A stretch of DNA of 64,000 nt from Pseudomonas sp. P8_241 (lineage in GTDB: Bacteria > Pseudomonadota > Gammaproteobacteria > Pseudomonadales > Pseudomonadaceae): contig NZ_CP125377.1 of the NCBI RefSeq assembly GCF_034008315.1, forward strand, positions 1,314,001-1,378,000, written 5' to 3'. A program made the position numbers and the translations under genes. The notes under the pieces are model-generated. The model saw only the letters and a list, made by a program, of their open reading frames with translations. It was not told where the DNA came from and searched no databases. Each line of letters begins with the position of its first letter. Position 1 is the stretch's first letter. This document shows positions 27,455 through 35,880 of the stretch, in pieces.

Positions 27455-28461
27455 GGATTGCCATCGTAAACGACATGCCCATGGCGGTGGAGGTCTTGCG
27501 CCGCGCCTTGGCATTCGAACCGTCGCATCAGGTGGTCTGGGTCGCCGGCAATGGCGCCGAGGCCGTTCGCCTTTGCGCGCAGGACACTCCGGATCTGATC
27601 CTGATGGACTTGATCATGCCGGTGATGGATGGCGTCGAGGCAACCCGCCGGATCATGGCCGAAAGCCCATGCGCCATCGTCATTGTCACGGTGGATCGTC
27701 AACAGAACGTGCATCGCGTATTCGAGGCCATGGGCCACGGGGCGCTGGATGTGGTCGACACCCCAGCCCTCGGCGCTGGCAATGCCAAGGAAGCCGCCGC
27801 GCCGTTGCTGCGCAAGATTCTGAACATCGGCTGGTTGATCGGCGATAAGGGCAACCGCCCGAGTCGGGCGCCATCACCGTTGCGCAACCCCGGCTCTTGC
27901 CAGAGCCTGATCGCCATCGGCTCATCCGCCGGTGGGCCTGCGGCGCTGGAGATCCTGCTCAAGGGCTTGCCGCGCAACTTTTCACCGGCCATTGTGCTGG
28001 TGCAGCACGTCGATCAAGTATTCGCCGCCGGCATGGCCGAATGGCTCGGCAGCGCCAGCGGCCTCAACGTGCGCCTGGCCCGGGAAGGCGAGCCTCCGCA
28101 AAGCGGCACGGTGTTGCTGGCCGGCACCAATCACCATATCCGATTGTTGAAAAACGGCACGCTGGCCTACACCGCCGAGCCGATCAACGAGATTTATCGG
28201 CCCTCGATCGATGTTTTTTTTGAGAGTGTGGCCAGTTACTGGAACGGTGACGCGGTCGGCGTATTGCTCACCGGCATGGGGCGTGATGGCGCGCAGGGGC
28301 TTAAACTCATGCGTCAGCAGGGCTACCTGACCATCGCTCAAGACCAGAACAGCAGTGCGGTGTATGGCATGCCAAAGGCGGCCGCCGCCATCGATGCTGC
28401 CGCAGAGATTCGCCCGCTGAACAAGATAGCGCCACGATTGCTGGAGATTTTCGCAAAATGA
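27451..28461 (+). CDS. wspF: CheB-type methylesterase WspF
   Basis: Methylesterase that removes methyl groups from WspA and keeps the pathway off; loss of WspF gives wrinkly-spreader variants in P. fluorescens. It has 336 residues. The receiver has its aspartate in LILMDLIMPVMDG (Asp53), and the esterase domain has the nucleophile region IAIGSSAGGPAAL, the histidine in VLVQHVDQVF and GMGRDGAQGL. It overlaps wspE by four bases. All catalytic residues are present, so the system looks wild type here. Confidence 0.96.
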   Translation: MRIAIVNDMPMAVEVLRRALAFEPSHQVVWVAGNGAEAVRLCAQDTPDLILMDLIMPVMDGVEATRRIMAESPCAIVIVTVDRQQNVHRVFEAMGHGALDVVDTPALGAGNAKEAAAPLLRKILNIGWLIGDKGNRPSRAPSPLRNPGSCQSLIAIGSSAGGPAALEILLKGLPRNFSPAIVLVQHVDQVFAAGMAEWLGSASGLNVRLAREGEPPQSGTVLLAGTNHHIRLLKNGTLAYTAEPINEIYRPSIDVFFESVASYWNGDAVGVLLTGMGRDGAQGLKLMRQQGYLTIAQDQNSSAVYGMPKAAAAIDAAAEIRPLNKIAPRLLEIFAK

Positions 28462-28509
28462 GTGGTTTTTCCCGCAGTCCTGGCCCAGGTAGTATTCAGG
28501 TGAACGCAC

Positions 28510-29511
28510 ATGAATGATTTACAGCTCGACGATTTCAAGTCCGATGAATACGCCGCCATGGTGTTGCTGGTAGACGATCAGGCCATGATCGGCGAAGCCG
28601 TGCGTCGCGGGTTGTCGAACGAAGAGAACATCGACTTCCATTTTTGCGCCGACCCGCACCAGGCTATCGCCCATGCGGTCCGCATCAAACCGACGGTGAT
28701 CCTTCAGGACCTGGTGATGCCCGGGCTGGATGGACTGAGTCTGGTGCGCGAGTACCGCAATCATCCGGCGACCAAGGATATCCCGATCATTGTGCTGTCG
28801 ACCAAGGAAGACCCGCTGATCAAGAGCGCGGCGTTCGCGGCCGGGGCCAACGATTATCTGGTCAAGCTGCCGGACAATATCGAACTGGTCGCGCGTATCC
28901 GCTATCACTCGCGGTCCTACATGACGCTGTTGCAGCGGGACGCGGCTTATCGTGCGCTGCGCGTCAGCCAGCAACAGTTGCTCGACACCAACCTGGTGCT
29001 GCAACGCCTGATGAATTCCGATGGCTTGACCGGGTTGTCGAACCGTCGACATTTCGATGAGTACCTGGAGCTGGAGTGGCGTCGTGCGCTGCGTGAACAG
29101 AGCCAATTGTCGTTGCTGATGATCGACGTGGACTACTTCAAGGCCTACAACGACAGCTTCGGACACCTGGAAGGCGATGAAGCCCTGCGCAAGGTCGCAG
29201 CCGCTATCAAGGACGCCAGCTCCCGACCTTCGGACTTGCCAGCCCGTTACGGCGGCGAAGAGTTTGCGCTGGTGCTTCCCAATACTTCACCGGGTGGCGC
29301 ACGACTGGTGGCGGAAAAACTGCGCCAGACCGTCGAGGCCCTGAAGATCGCGCATAATTCGCCGAGTGAAGGTTCGAACCTGACCGTCAGCATCGGCCTG
29401 TCGACGATTATCCCCAAAGCGGGCAGCAACTGCCGTGACCTGATCTCGGCGGCGGACAAGGGGCTGTATTCGGCGAAGAACAATGGGCGCAATCAGGTGG
29501 GGGTGGCGTGA
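28510..29511 (+). CDS. wspR: Diguanylate cyclase response regulator WspR
   Basis: Output of the Wsp pathway: makes cyclic-di-GMP when its receiver is phosphorylated. It has 333 residues: a receiver with [17 protein letters not shown] and the phospho-site in [12 protein letters not shown] (Asp67), a helical stalk near 130-170, and a GGDEF domain with the active motif GGEEF at 248-252. The inhibitory site RxxD is present as RPSD at 239-242, five residues before GGEEF. A 48-base gap with CAGGTGAAC precedes the ATG, unlike the overlaps elsewhere in the operon. It should be catalytically active and product-inhibited. Confidence 0.96.
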   Translation: MNDLQLDDFKSDEYAAMVLLVDDQAMIGEAVRRGLSNEENIDFHFCADPHQAIAHAVRIKPTVILQDLVMPGLDGLSLVREYRNHPATKDIPIIVLSTKEDPLIKSAAFAAGANDYLVKLPDNIELVARIRYHSRSYMTLLQRDAAYRALRVSQQQLLDTNLVLQRLMNSDGLTGLSNRRHFDEYLELEWRRALREQSQLSLLMIDVDYFKAYNDSFGHLEGDEALRKVAAAIKDASSRPSDLPARYGGEEFALVLPNTSPGGARLVAEKLRQTVEALKIAHNSPSEGSNLTVSIGLSTIIPKAGSNCRDLISAADKGLYSAKNNGRNQVGVA

Positions 29512-29801
29512 CGGTACAACGCTCCGTAGTGCAGTAGCGGCTGCGGAGCCCGCGAGACTGCGTCCGAAGACAAAGTCCTCGCAAACCCTGTGCATGGAGT
29601 TTGACTAAAGAGGCTTGTTGCATAGTTTACGAGGTTTTTTGTACGGATAGTCGTTCAACACAGTTGATTATTGCTATGTATAAGAATGCTGGCGAGTTTA
29701 CTTTGGGCGTTCAGAAAATAATCGTGCCAGCTTTTAATAAAGGCTTAGGAGGGCAACGTCCCGTTCAATGAAAGTGAAAGGGAGCGCCGCAATAAGTGTT
29801 C
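29512..29801. other. Junction between wsp operon and AT-rich patch, no gene seen
   Basis: The first 100 bases are still GC-rich (GCAGTAGCGGCTGCGGAGCC); from about 29615 the sequence turns AT-rich with T-runs. I see no frame with a ribosome-binding site on either strand, and no clear terminator for wspR. Confidence 0.5.
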
Positions 29802-29966
29802 TTACTCAAAATCTTCTTTGGGCATCTGACAATCTGGGCATAACCAGTCTTCGGGCAGATTGTTCCAAGGCGTGCCAGGTGGTATTCCATTTTCAGAGTC
29901 GCCTAGAGCGGGATCATATTCATAGCCGCAAACAGTGCACCGCATTATGTTTTCTTTGCTTAACAT
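29802..29966 (-). CDS. Rubredoxin, 54 residues
   Basis: Short intact gene for a rubredoxin, a small iron protein with one Fe bound by four cysteines that passes single electrons. Both CxxC loops are present: [12 protein letters not shown] near residues 8-19 and [14 protein letters not shown] at the C-terminus. The linker contains the typical [15 protein letters not shown]. The start MLSKENIM follows AGGAAAAATC at ideal spacing. It is the last gene of a minus-strand string whose upstream members are damaged. The length and motifs make the family certain. Its partner is unknown; housekeeping Pseudomonas rubredoxins serve alkane hydroxylase, and this extra copy lies far from any such gene in the window. 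Confidence 0.92.
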   Translation of the reverse strand: MLSKENIMRCTVCGYEYDPALGDSENGIPPGTPWNNLPEDWLCPDCQMPKEDFE

Positions 29967-29985
29967 GATTTTTCCTGAGGGTAGA

Positions 29986-30342
29986 TTAAAGTGTGATAGT
30001 AGCGATCAAGCCAGTTGCTCCTAAGATGAAGCCAATTAGAGCGCCTCTTTCCGGTAGTTCCTTTAGCATTGCGTATATCACAATTGGCTCAAGAATCAGA
30101 AGGAGTGTCAAGGATGCAACGGTAACTATCCATATATTTCCAGTTGCTTGATATCCTAGCCAGTACGCAAAAATTAGACTGATGCCAGCAATGCTGATAA
30201 GTACTATAGGTTTTACGAATATTAAAGGGCTATCCAGCGAGCGGTCGGGCAGCTTCGAGGCGTATACTTCACTGTAAATTGTTAGTATTTAGCCGAAAAC
30301 CATAAGTATTAAGGAGGCTGCCATGTAGTAGTGGTTTCTCAT
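29986..30342 (-). pseudogene. Small four-helix membrane protein (SMR/EamA-like) with internal stop
   Basis: Reading from an ATG with AAAGGTTAAAG upstream, the frame gives MRNHYYMAASLILMVFG, then a TAA (30291-30289), then continues open for about 100 codons. These contain three further hydrophobic helices (PIVLISIAGISLIFAYWLGY, NIWIVTVASLTLLLILEPIV and [18 protein letters not shown]) before a true stop. With the TAA read as an amino acid (CAA to TAA would restore Gln) the product is 118 residues, the size of a small multidrug-resistance type protein. No internal start follows the TAA early enough to rescue it. It ends 20 bases before the rubredoxin start, in one apparent operon. Confidence 0.65.
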
Positions 30343-30344
30343 CT

Positions 30345-30482
30345 TTAACCTTTGGTTAGTATGGATAAAATGTCTTCTACTACAGGGGCTCCGAGTTCGC
30401 TTGAATTGAGCAAAAAGTGAGGGCAGTCGTGATCAAAAAGAAAGGTGTTCTGATAGTTTGGCCCACTCAGATTGTGTTTTTC
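30345..30482 (-). pseudogene. Orphan C-terminal gene fragment
   Basis: An open frame of about 45 codons ending NTFLFDHDCPHFLLNSSE followed by LGAPVVEDILSILTKG and a TAA three bases before the next start. It has no own start or ribosome-binding site and overlaps the decayed homospermidine synthase in another frame. The DHDCPHF stretch followed by a terminal helix is reminiscent of the last histidine motif of alpha/beta hydrolases, but this is weak. It probably marks a deletion joining two genes. Confidence 0.4.
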
Positions 30483-30999
30483 GGTTGATCAGGTATTCCA
30501 TTTTTTTGTGCCATTTCAAGCATTGCTTTTTTTAGGAGTATAGATATAAAGCCAGGGTTTGCTCCGTGCCCAACAATTGCTGTTGTTGTGCTGGTTTGGG
30601 TTTGCGCATATTGCTTCAGATTTTCCCTTATAGAGTGATTGCTTTTTAAGTGGTTGTTGTTATGGTTTGCGTAGTCCCATGGCTCTATGCATGTGTCTAA
30701 ATACAATGTGTTGTATGGCTGGGTTAGATTTATCAGAGCTAAGCTGGAAACAGATACCGCCAGATTTAAGAGGACGCTGTTGTTGCTTAATAGTGGTGAC
30801 AAAATACTGTGGAAGTTGTTTGGGGTTATCAGATTTTTAATTAATATTGCGGAATACTCGCTCGCGATATTTTTTGAATTGCGTCGATTTCTTTGTCGAA
30901 AATGATAATTTCCGAATCGTAATTTTCTGAAAGTAGCGGTAGCAAAGCCTGGGCGATACTTCCAAAGCCTACAATTATTATTCTGTCGATTTTTTTCAT
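30433..30999 (-). pseudogene. hss: Truncated, frameshifted homospermidine synthase
   Basis: The ATG at 30999, behind AAAGGA, opens MKKIDRIIIVGFGSIAQALL, the NAD-binding start of homospermidine synthase. The frame stops after 52 codons; an adjacent frame then continues NIASEYSAILIKNLITPNN, VLLNLAVSVSSLALINL, LYLDTCIEPWDYA and AIVGHGANPGFISILLKKAM, all family hallmarks. The switch point is an A6 run near residue 43. A second shift near an A5 run yields SEWAKLSEHLSF and a stop. Only about 180 of the usual 470-480 residues remain, so the enzyme cannot be functional. The first frameshift alone could be a homopolymer sequencing error, but the truncation cannot. Confidence 0.8.
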
Positions 31000-31132
31000 G
31001 GTAGTCCTTTGGTTAAAGGGTTGGGTTGACTATCCATGTTTTGTGGTGGTGCTGTAGCTTGCTTAGGTTTCTGAGGGTTAAGGTTTTCGGTGATGGTGCT
31101 AGTAAGTTTTTAGAAATTTTTTGTGTTGCATA

Positions 31133-31161
31133 GTTATAGGGAAGGCAGATGCATTGCGCAA
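31133..31161 (-). promoter_or_regulatory. Possible promoter of the accessory string
   Basis: On the minus strand TTGCGC, a 17-base spacer and TATAAC are found about 135 bases upstream of the hss remnant start. The spacing is ideal and both boxes are close to the sigma-70 consensus. AT-rich surroundings raise the chance of coincidence. Confidence 0.45.
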
Positions 31162-31606
31162 TTGCCAATTAAGTAGGATTGGTCCGTTATTGTTGAAGTT
31201 GTTTTCCTACAGATCGGTCGAGATCTTAATCTTGTTGTTGGTTAGTGCTCTGAGAGATGTTTAAGGCATCATTGCTCAAGAGCGAGTTGTTTTTAGCCGT
31301 GGCAGTTGCGTGAGCCATTAAAGGCACCATGCTGGGAGTCGAGTCGGTCAAGGACGTTGCCGACCTTTAACCCTTTCCATCAACCGCGGCGTAACGGTCA
31401 GCCGGCTGATGTAGCCCAGACCATTCCGTTTTCGGTATCGAATCAGCCTTCGGGGATCACCAGTACTGTACTGACAGTCGACAGCGGCATCACTGGAAGA
31501 AGTGAGCAGGGTGATGGCAGCGTTCATGGTTGGTGCGAGGCAGGAATAACAGAAACCATTCGCCGGTAAACCAGCCATTCGGGCTGCCGGGACCGCTTGA
31601 TTACGG
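31162..31606. other. Intergenic stretch upstream of prfB, no gene recognised
   Basis: Base composition returns from AT-rich to GC-rich around 31300. An 87-codon open frame from 31306 on the plus strand and a longer one on the minus strand lack ribosome-binding sites and resemble no family I know. The stretch likely contains the end of the accessory patch and the prfB upstream region. Confidence 0.45.
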
Positions 31607-31612
31607 TATACT
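31607..31612 (+). promoter_or_regulatory. -10 element upstream of prfB
   Basis: TATACT lies 40 bases before the prfB start in the context TTACGGTATACTCGCC. The -35 region (CTGCCG at 31584) is weak. Confidence 0.4.
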
Positions 31613-31651
31613 CGCCGGCTTTCAAAAGTTCGCCAACGAGTGCTGCCCGTC

Positions 31652-32747
31652 ATGGAAATCAATCCGATCCTGAACACCATCAAGGACCTGTCCGAGCGCT
31701 CCGAAACCATTCGGGGGTATCTTTGACTACGATCAAAAGCATGAGCGTCTGACCGAAGTCAATCGCGAGCTTGAAGATCCGAGTGTCTGGAACAAACCTG
31801 AATACGCCCAGGAGTTGGGCCGCGAGCGCGCTGCGCTGGCGCAGATCGTCGAGACTCTGGACGAACTGAACACCGGTCTGGCCGATTGCCGTGACCTGCT
31901 GGACATGGCCGTCGAAGAAAACGACGAAGGCGCAGTGGACGATGTCGTCGCCGAGCTGGCCCGTCTTGAGGAAAACCTCGCCAAGCTGGAATTCCGGCGC
32001 ATGTTCAGCCATGAAATGGACCCGAACAACGCCTACCTGGACATCCAGGCCGGTTCCGGCGGCACCGAAGCCCAGGACTGGGCCAACATCCTGCTGCGCA
32101 TGTACTTGCGTTGGGCCGACAAACGCGGTTTCGACGCGACCATCATGGAGCTGTCGGCCGGTGAAGTCGCCGGGATCAAAGGTGCGACCGTGCACATCAA
32201 GGGCGAATACGCCTTTGGTTGGCTGCGTACCGAGATCGGCGTACACCGTCTGGTGCGCAAGAGCCCGTTCGACTCCGGCAACCGTCGCCACACCTCGTTC
32301 AGCGCAGTGTTCGTCTCGCCAGAGATCGATGACAAGGTGGAAATCGAAATCAACCCGGCAGACTTGCGGATTGACACCTATCGTTCCTCCGGTGCCGGTG
32401 GTCAGCACGTAAACACCACCGACTCGGCCGTACGTATCACCCACGTACCGACCAACACCGTGGTCAGCTGCCAGAACGAACGTTCCCAGCACGCCAACAA
32501 GGACACCGCCATGAAAATGCTGCGGGCCAAGTTGTACGAGCAGGAAATGCAGAAGCGCAACGCGGCGTCCCAGGCGCTGGAAGACACCAAGTCCGACATC
32601 GGCTGGGGTCATCAGATCCGCTCTTATGTACTCGATGCCTCGCGCATCAAGGATCTGCGCACTAACATCGAACGCAGCGACTGCGACAAGGTGCTCGACG
32701 GCGACATCGACGAATACCTGGAAGCCAGCCTGAAATCCGGGCTGTAA
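31652..32747 (+). CDS. prfB: Peptide chain release factor 2 (programmed +1 frameshift)
   Basis: RF2 recognises UGA and UAA stop codons and releases the peptide. Translation starts at [18 protein letters not shown]; after 24 codons (31652-31723) an in-frame TGA at 31724-31726 is bypassed by +1 shifting, and reading resumes with GAC at 31725 to give [16 protein letters not shown]. The full product is 364 residues. The stop-recognition tripeptide SPF ([11 protein letters not shown]) and the catalytic GGQ ([17 protein letters not shown]) are both present. lysS follows 95 bases downstream, the usual order in gamma-proteobacteria. Confidence 0.97.
31712..31727 (+). promoter_or_regulatory. RF2 autoregulatory frameshift site
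   Basis: CGGGGGTATCTTTGAC holds the internal Shine-Dalgarno-like GGGGG, the slippery CTT and the TGA stop at standard spacing. Low RF2 slows termination at this TGA and raises the shift, giving feedback control. Confidence 0.95.
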
Positions 32748-32770
32748 GTTACTGACACACCGCGATCCCC

Positions 32771-32813
32771 TGTAGGAGCCGGCTTGCCGGCGATCCCCGG
32801 CCGCAGGCCGGGG
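32771..32813. repeat. Single REP plus GC hairpin before lysS
   Basis: TGTAGGAGCCGGCTTGCCGG is followed directly by CCCCGGCCGCAGGCCGGGG, two adjacent hairpins in the prfB-lysS gap. Unlike other sites here, the second inverted REP arm is absent. Confidence 0.7.
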
Positions 32814-32842
32814 ACAACGAACCAGATGGAATATTTAAAGAC

Positions 32843-34345
32843 ATGAGCGACCAAGAACTCGACCCGCAAGCCCTGCAACAGGAAGAAAACTCCCTGATCG
32901 CCCTGCGCAAGGAAAAGCTTGCTGCCGAGCGCGCCAAGGGTAATGCCTTCCCGAATGACTTCCGCCGCGACAACTACTGCGATGTCCTGCAGAAACAGTA
33001 CGCGGACAAGACCAAGGAAGAGCTGGCAGAAGCTGCAATCCCGGTCAAGGTTGCCGGTCGCATCATGCTCAACCGTGGCTCGTTCATGGTGATCCAGGAC
33101 ATGACCGGTCGTATCCAGGTCTACGTCAACCGCAAGACTCTGTCCGAAGAAACTCTGGCCGCGGTGAAAACCTGGGACATGGGCGACATCATTGCCGCCG
33201 AAGGCACCCTGGCCCGTTCGGGCAAGGGCGACCTGTACGTCGAAATGACCAACGTGCGCCTGCTGACGAAATCCCTGCGCCCACTGCCGGACAAGCACCA
33301 CGGCCTGACCGACACCGAACAACGCTACCGCCAGCGTTACGTTGACCTGATCGTCAACGAAGACGTGCGCCAGACGTTCCGCGTGCGTTCGCAAGTCATC
33401 GCCCACATCCGCAGCTTCCTGATGCAGCGTGACTTCCTGGAAGTGGAAACGCCGATGCTGCAGACCATTCCTGGCGGCGCGGCAGCCAAGCCGTTCGAAA
33501 CCCACCACAACGCCTTGGACATGGGCATGTTCCTGCGTATCGCGCCGGAGCTGTACCTCAAGCGCCTGGTGGTTGGCGGCTTCGAGAAAGTGTTCGAGAT
33601 CAACCGCAACTTCCGTAACGAAGGCGTTTCGACCCGTCACAATCCTGAATTCACCATGTTGGAGTTCTACCAGGCTTACGCCGACTACGAAGACAACATG
33701 GACCTGACCGAAGAACTGTTCCGCGAACTGGCGCAGCTGGTTCTGGGCAGCACCGACGTGCCGTACGGCGACAAGGTGTTCCACTTCGGTGAGCCGTTCG
33801 TGCGTCTGTCCGTGTTCGACTCGATCCTCAAGTACAACCCTGAGCTGACCGCTGACGACCTGAATGACATCGACAAGGCCCGTGCCATCGCCAAGAAGGC
33901 CGGCGCCAAGGTGCTGGGCTTCGAAGGTCTGGGCAAGCTGCAGGTGATGATTTTCGAAGAGCTGGTCGAGCACAAGCTGGAACAGCCGCACTTCATTACC
34001 CAGTACCCGTTCGAAGTGTCGCCGCTGGCCCGTCGCAACGACGACAACCCGAACGTCACCGACCGCTTCGAGTTGTTCATCGGTGGCCGCGAAATCGCCA
34101 ACGCCTACTCCGAGTTGAACGACGCGGAAGACCAGGCCGAGCGCTTCATGGCTCAAGTGGCCGACAAGGATGCCGGTGACGACGAAGCCATGCACTACGA
34201 CGCCGACTTCGTTCGTGCGCTGGAGTACGGCATGCCGCCAACGGCGGGTGAAGGCATCGGCATCGACCGTCTGGTGATGCTGCTGACCAATTCCCCGTCG
34301 ATCCGCGACGTGATCCTGTTCCCGCACATGCGACCGCAAGCGTAA
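32843..34345 (+). CDS. lysS: Lysyl-tRNA synthetase, class II
   Basis: Charges tRNA-Lys in the cytoplasm. The 500 residues match the class II enzyme. An N-terminal OB-fold anticodon domain ([20 protein letters not shown]) is followed by the catalytic core with motif 2 ([20 protein letters not shown]) and motif 3 ([20 protein letters not shown]). The ATG lies in a weak ribosome-binding context (TTTAAAGAC). It probably shares a transcript with prfB and ends at a strong terminator. Confidence 0.98.
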   Translation: MSDQELDPQALQQEENSLIALRKEKLAAERAKGNAFPNDFRRDNYCDVLQKQYADKTKEELAEAAIPVKVAGRIMLNRGSFMVIQDMTGRIQVYVNRKTLSEETLAAVKTWDMGDIIAAEGTLARSGKGDLYVEMTNVRLLTKSLRPLPDKHHGLTDTEQRYRQRYVDLIVNEDVRQTFRVRSQVIAHIRSFLMQRDFLEVETPMLQTIPGGAAAKPFETHHNALDMGMFLRIAPELYLKRLVVGGFEKVFEINRNFRNEGVSTRHNPEFTMLEFYQAYADYEDNMDLTEELFRELAQLVLGSTDVPYGDKVFHFGEPFVRLSVFDSILKYNPELTADDLNDIDKARAIAKKAGAKVLGFEGLGKLQVMIFEELVEHKLEQPHFITQYPFEVSPLARRNDDNPNVTDRFELFIGGREIANAYSELNDAEDQAERFMAQVADKDAGDDEAMHYDADFVRALEYGMPPTAGEGIGIDRLVMLLTNSPSIRDVILFPHMRPQA

Positions 34346-34356
34346 GTGTTTCAATT

Positions 34357-34385
34357 AAAAAGCCGCCTGAAATAGGCGGCTTTTT
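34357..34385 (+). terminator. Rho-independent terminator after lysS
   Basis: AAAAAGCCGCCTGAAATAGG continues as CGGCTTTTT: a stem of AGCCGCCT/AGGCGGCT flanked by an A-run and T5. It is a classic strong terminator. Confidence 0.95.
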
Positions 34386-34444
34386 ATTGCCTGTCTGGTA
34401 CAAACGTATCAATTGGTTACTTTTGAAGTGAGAGGATTCCTGTC

Positions 34445-35161
34445 GTGAACGGTGCAATGGCTCAAGAAGGTGCAGCGGGTATCGCCACTGCGGTCGCTGA
34501 AAGTGTTCAGTACCAGGGCCGCAAGGCCAGCCGACAGGGCAGTGAACAGCGACGACAGGACATTCTCGACGCCGCGATGCGCATCGTCGTGCGCGATGGT
34601 GTACGCGCTGTGCGACACCGTGCAGTGGCCGCCGAGGCGCAAGTGCCGTTATCGGCGACCACCTACTATTTCAAGGATATCGATGACTTGCTCACCGATA
34701 CCTTCGCGCAATACGTGGAACGCAGCGCGGCCTACATGGCCAAGTTGTGGGTGAACAACGAAGGTCTGCTGCGTGACATGATCGCCAGTGGCGACGGTAG
34801 CCCGCAGGCCCGTTCAAATCTGGCGGACGATATCGCACGGTTGATGGCGGACTATGTGCATCGACAATTGGTTACGCGCCGCGAGCATCTGTTGGCGGAG
34901 CAGGCGTTCCGTCAGGAAGCGTTGCTCAACCCACGCCTTGCCGTATTGGTACGCTCGCATCAGCAAATCCTTTTGCAGGGCTCCTGCCAGCTTTTCCAGG
35001 TATTGGGCTCGCGTGAGCCGCAACAAGATGCCAAAGTGTTGACGGCTATAATCGGACGGATGGAATATCAGGGCCTGATCAACGACACCGAGCCGGTCGC
35101 CGAAGAGGAAATGCTCGGCAATCTGACGCGGTACATGCATTTGGTACTCGCGTCGGTATAA
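34445..35161 (+). CDS. TetR-family transcriptional regulator
   Basis: Regulator of 238 residues with an N-terminal TetR HTH (RRQDILDAAMRIVVRDGVRA, then VAAEAQVPLSATTYYFKDID). The GTG start, with AGAGG upstream, gives a 30-residue unstructured lead; an ATG four codons later is also possible. The ligand-binding domain is not diagnostic. The position after lysS is conserved in Pseudomonas as I recall. It may control the envelope genes that follow; this is inference from position only. Confidence 0.85.
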   Translation: MNGAMAQEGAAGIATAVAESVQYQGRKASRQGSEQRRQDILDAAMRIVVRDGVRAVRHRAVAAEAQVPLSATTYYFKDIDDLLTDTFAQYVERSAAYMAKLWVNNEGLLRDMIASGDGSPQARSNLADDIARLMADYVHRQLVTRREHLLAEQAFRQEALLNPRLAVLVRSHQQILLQGSCQLFQVLGSREPQQDAKVLTAIIGRMEYQGLINDTEPVAEEEMLGNLTRYMHLVLASV

Positions 35162-35165
35162 CCCC

Positions 35166-35261
35166 TGTAGGAGCTGCCGAAGGCTGCGATCTTTTGATCT
35201 TGACCTTCTCGATACCGCTGCAAAGCCAGATCAAAAGATCGCAGCCTGCGGCAGCTCCTAC
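35166..35261. repeat. REP doublet, GATCGCAGCC class
   Basis: TGTAGGAGCTGCCGAAGGCT at the left and its near complement ending GCAGCTCCTAC at the right, with GATCTTTTGATCT inside. It lies between the TetR gene and a lipoprotein gene. Confidence 0.87.
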
Positions 35262-35292
35262 GAAAGTGGTGTGTGTTCAAAGGGAGTGTTGA

Positions 35293-35847
35293 ATGAAAGC
35301 CTGGCGTTTCGTTGTGATCGCCTTGTCGTTCCTGTTACTCAGTGGCTGTCTGGTGACCTTCAAGGAGCCGCTGCCCACCAGCGAACCCGCGCCCAAAGGG
35401 TTGCTCGGTAAATGGACCAGCACCAGTGCCTGGGGTGAGCCAGTCAATCTGGAACTGACGCGCATCGCTGATAATCGCTATCAGGCCGTCAGCTACTTCA
35501 AGGCCAGACCCAAGGAGCGTGAAGCCTATCCCTTCACCGTGTCGCGCCATGGCAGCCGCTGGTATCTGTCGGCGAAGGTGCCGGCGCAGTTCGGTGGGCA
35601 TTTCATCATCGGCGGCTTCGAACTGACCGACCAGCGTGAACTGGTGCTGTACAACCTCGACCTCGAACAGATCAACCAGGCGCTGAAACAAAACGCCCTG
35701 AGCGGCGAAGCGTTTGACACTGACGACGGCGAGGGTGTGTTGATCAACAGCCCGATGGACAAGGTCGCGGCTTACCTCGACGACCCGGCCAATTCCGACG
35801 TGTTCATCGAGGCGGTACGCTACCAGCGTCAGGCCAAAATCAAATAA
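35293..35847 (+). CDS. Putative lipoprotein, 184 residues
   Basis: Predicted outer- or inner-membrane lipoprotein: signal peptide MKAWRFVVIALSFLLLSGC with lipobox LSGC at residues 16-19. The mature part has a beta-rich lipocalin-like start (GLLGKWTSTSAWGEPVNLEL) and no enzyme motif. Residue +2 after the cysteine is Leu, so outer-membrane sorting is expected. Spacing of 33 bases to the next gene suggests an operon with the QEGLA-motif protein. Function unknown. Confidence 0.85.
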   Translation: MKAWRFVVIALSFLLLSGCLVTFKEPLPTSEPAPKGLLGKWTSTSAWGEPVNLELTRIADNRYQAVSYFKARPKEREAYPFTVSRHGSRWYLSAKVPAQFGGHFIIGGFELTDQRELVLYNLDLEQINQALKQNALSGEAFDTDDGEGVLINSPMDKVAAYLDDPANSDVFIEAVRYQRQAKIK

Positions 35848-35880
35848 CCAGCACACAATAGGTACTTACAGGAGTTTCGG

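Noticed and set aside
29768..29968. A 66-codon plus-strand frame at the rubredoxin position.
   Set aside because: The opposite strand encodes rubredoxin with both CxxC motifs and a ribosome-binding site, so the plus frame is a shadow.
31306..31569. An 87-codon plus-strand frame before prfB that might be a small gene.
   Set aside because: No ribosome-binding site, composition at the edge of the AT-rich patch, and no family resemblance.
31724..31726. Premature TGA in prfB as a sign of a pseudogene.
   Set aside because: It is the conserved programmed +1 frameshift stop, with the GGGGG and CTT elements at the right spacing.
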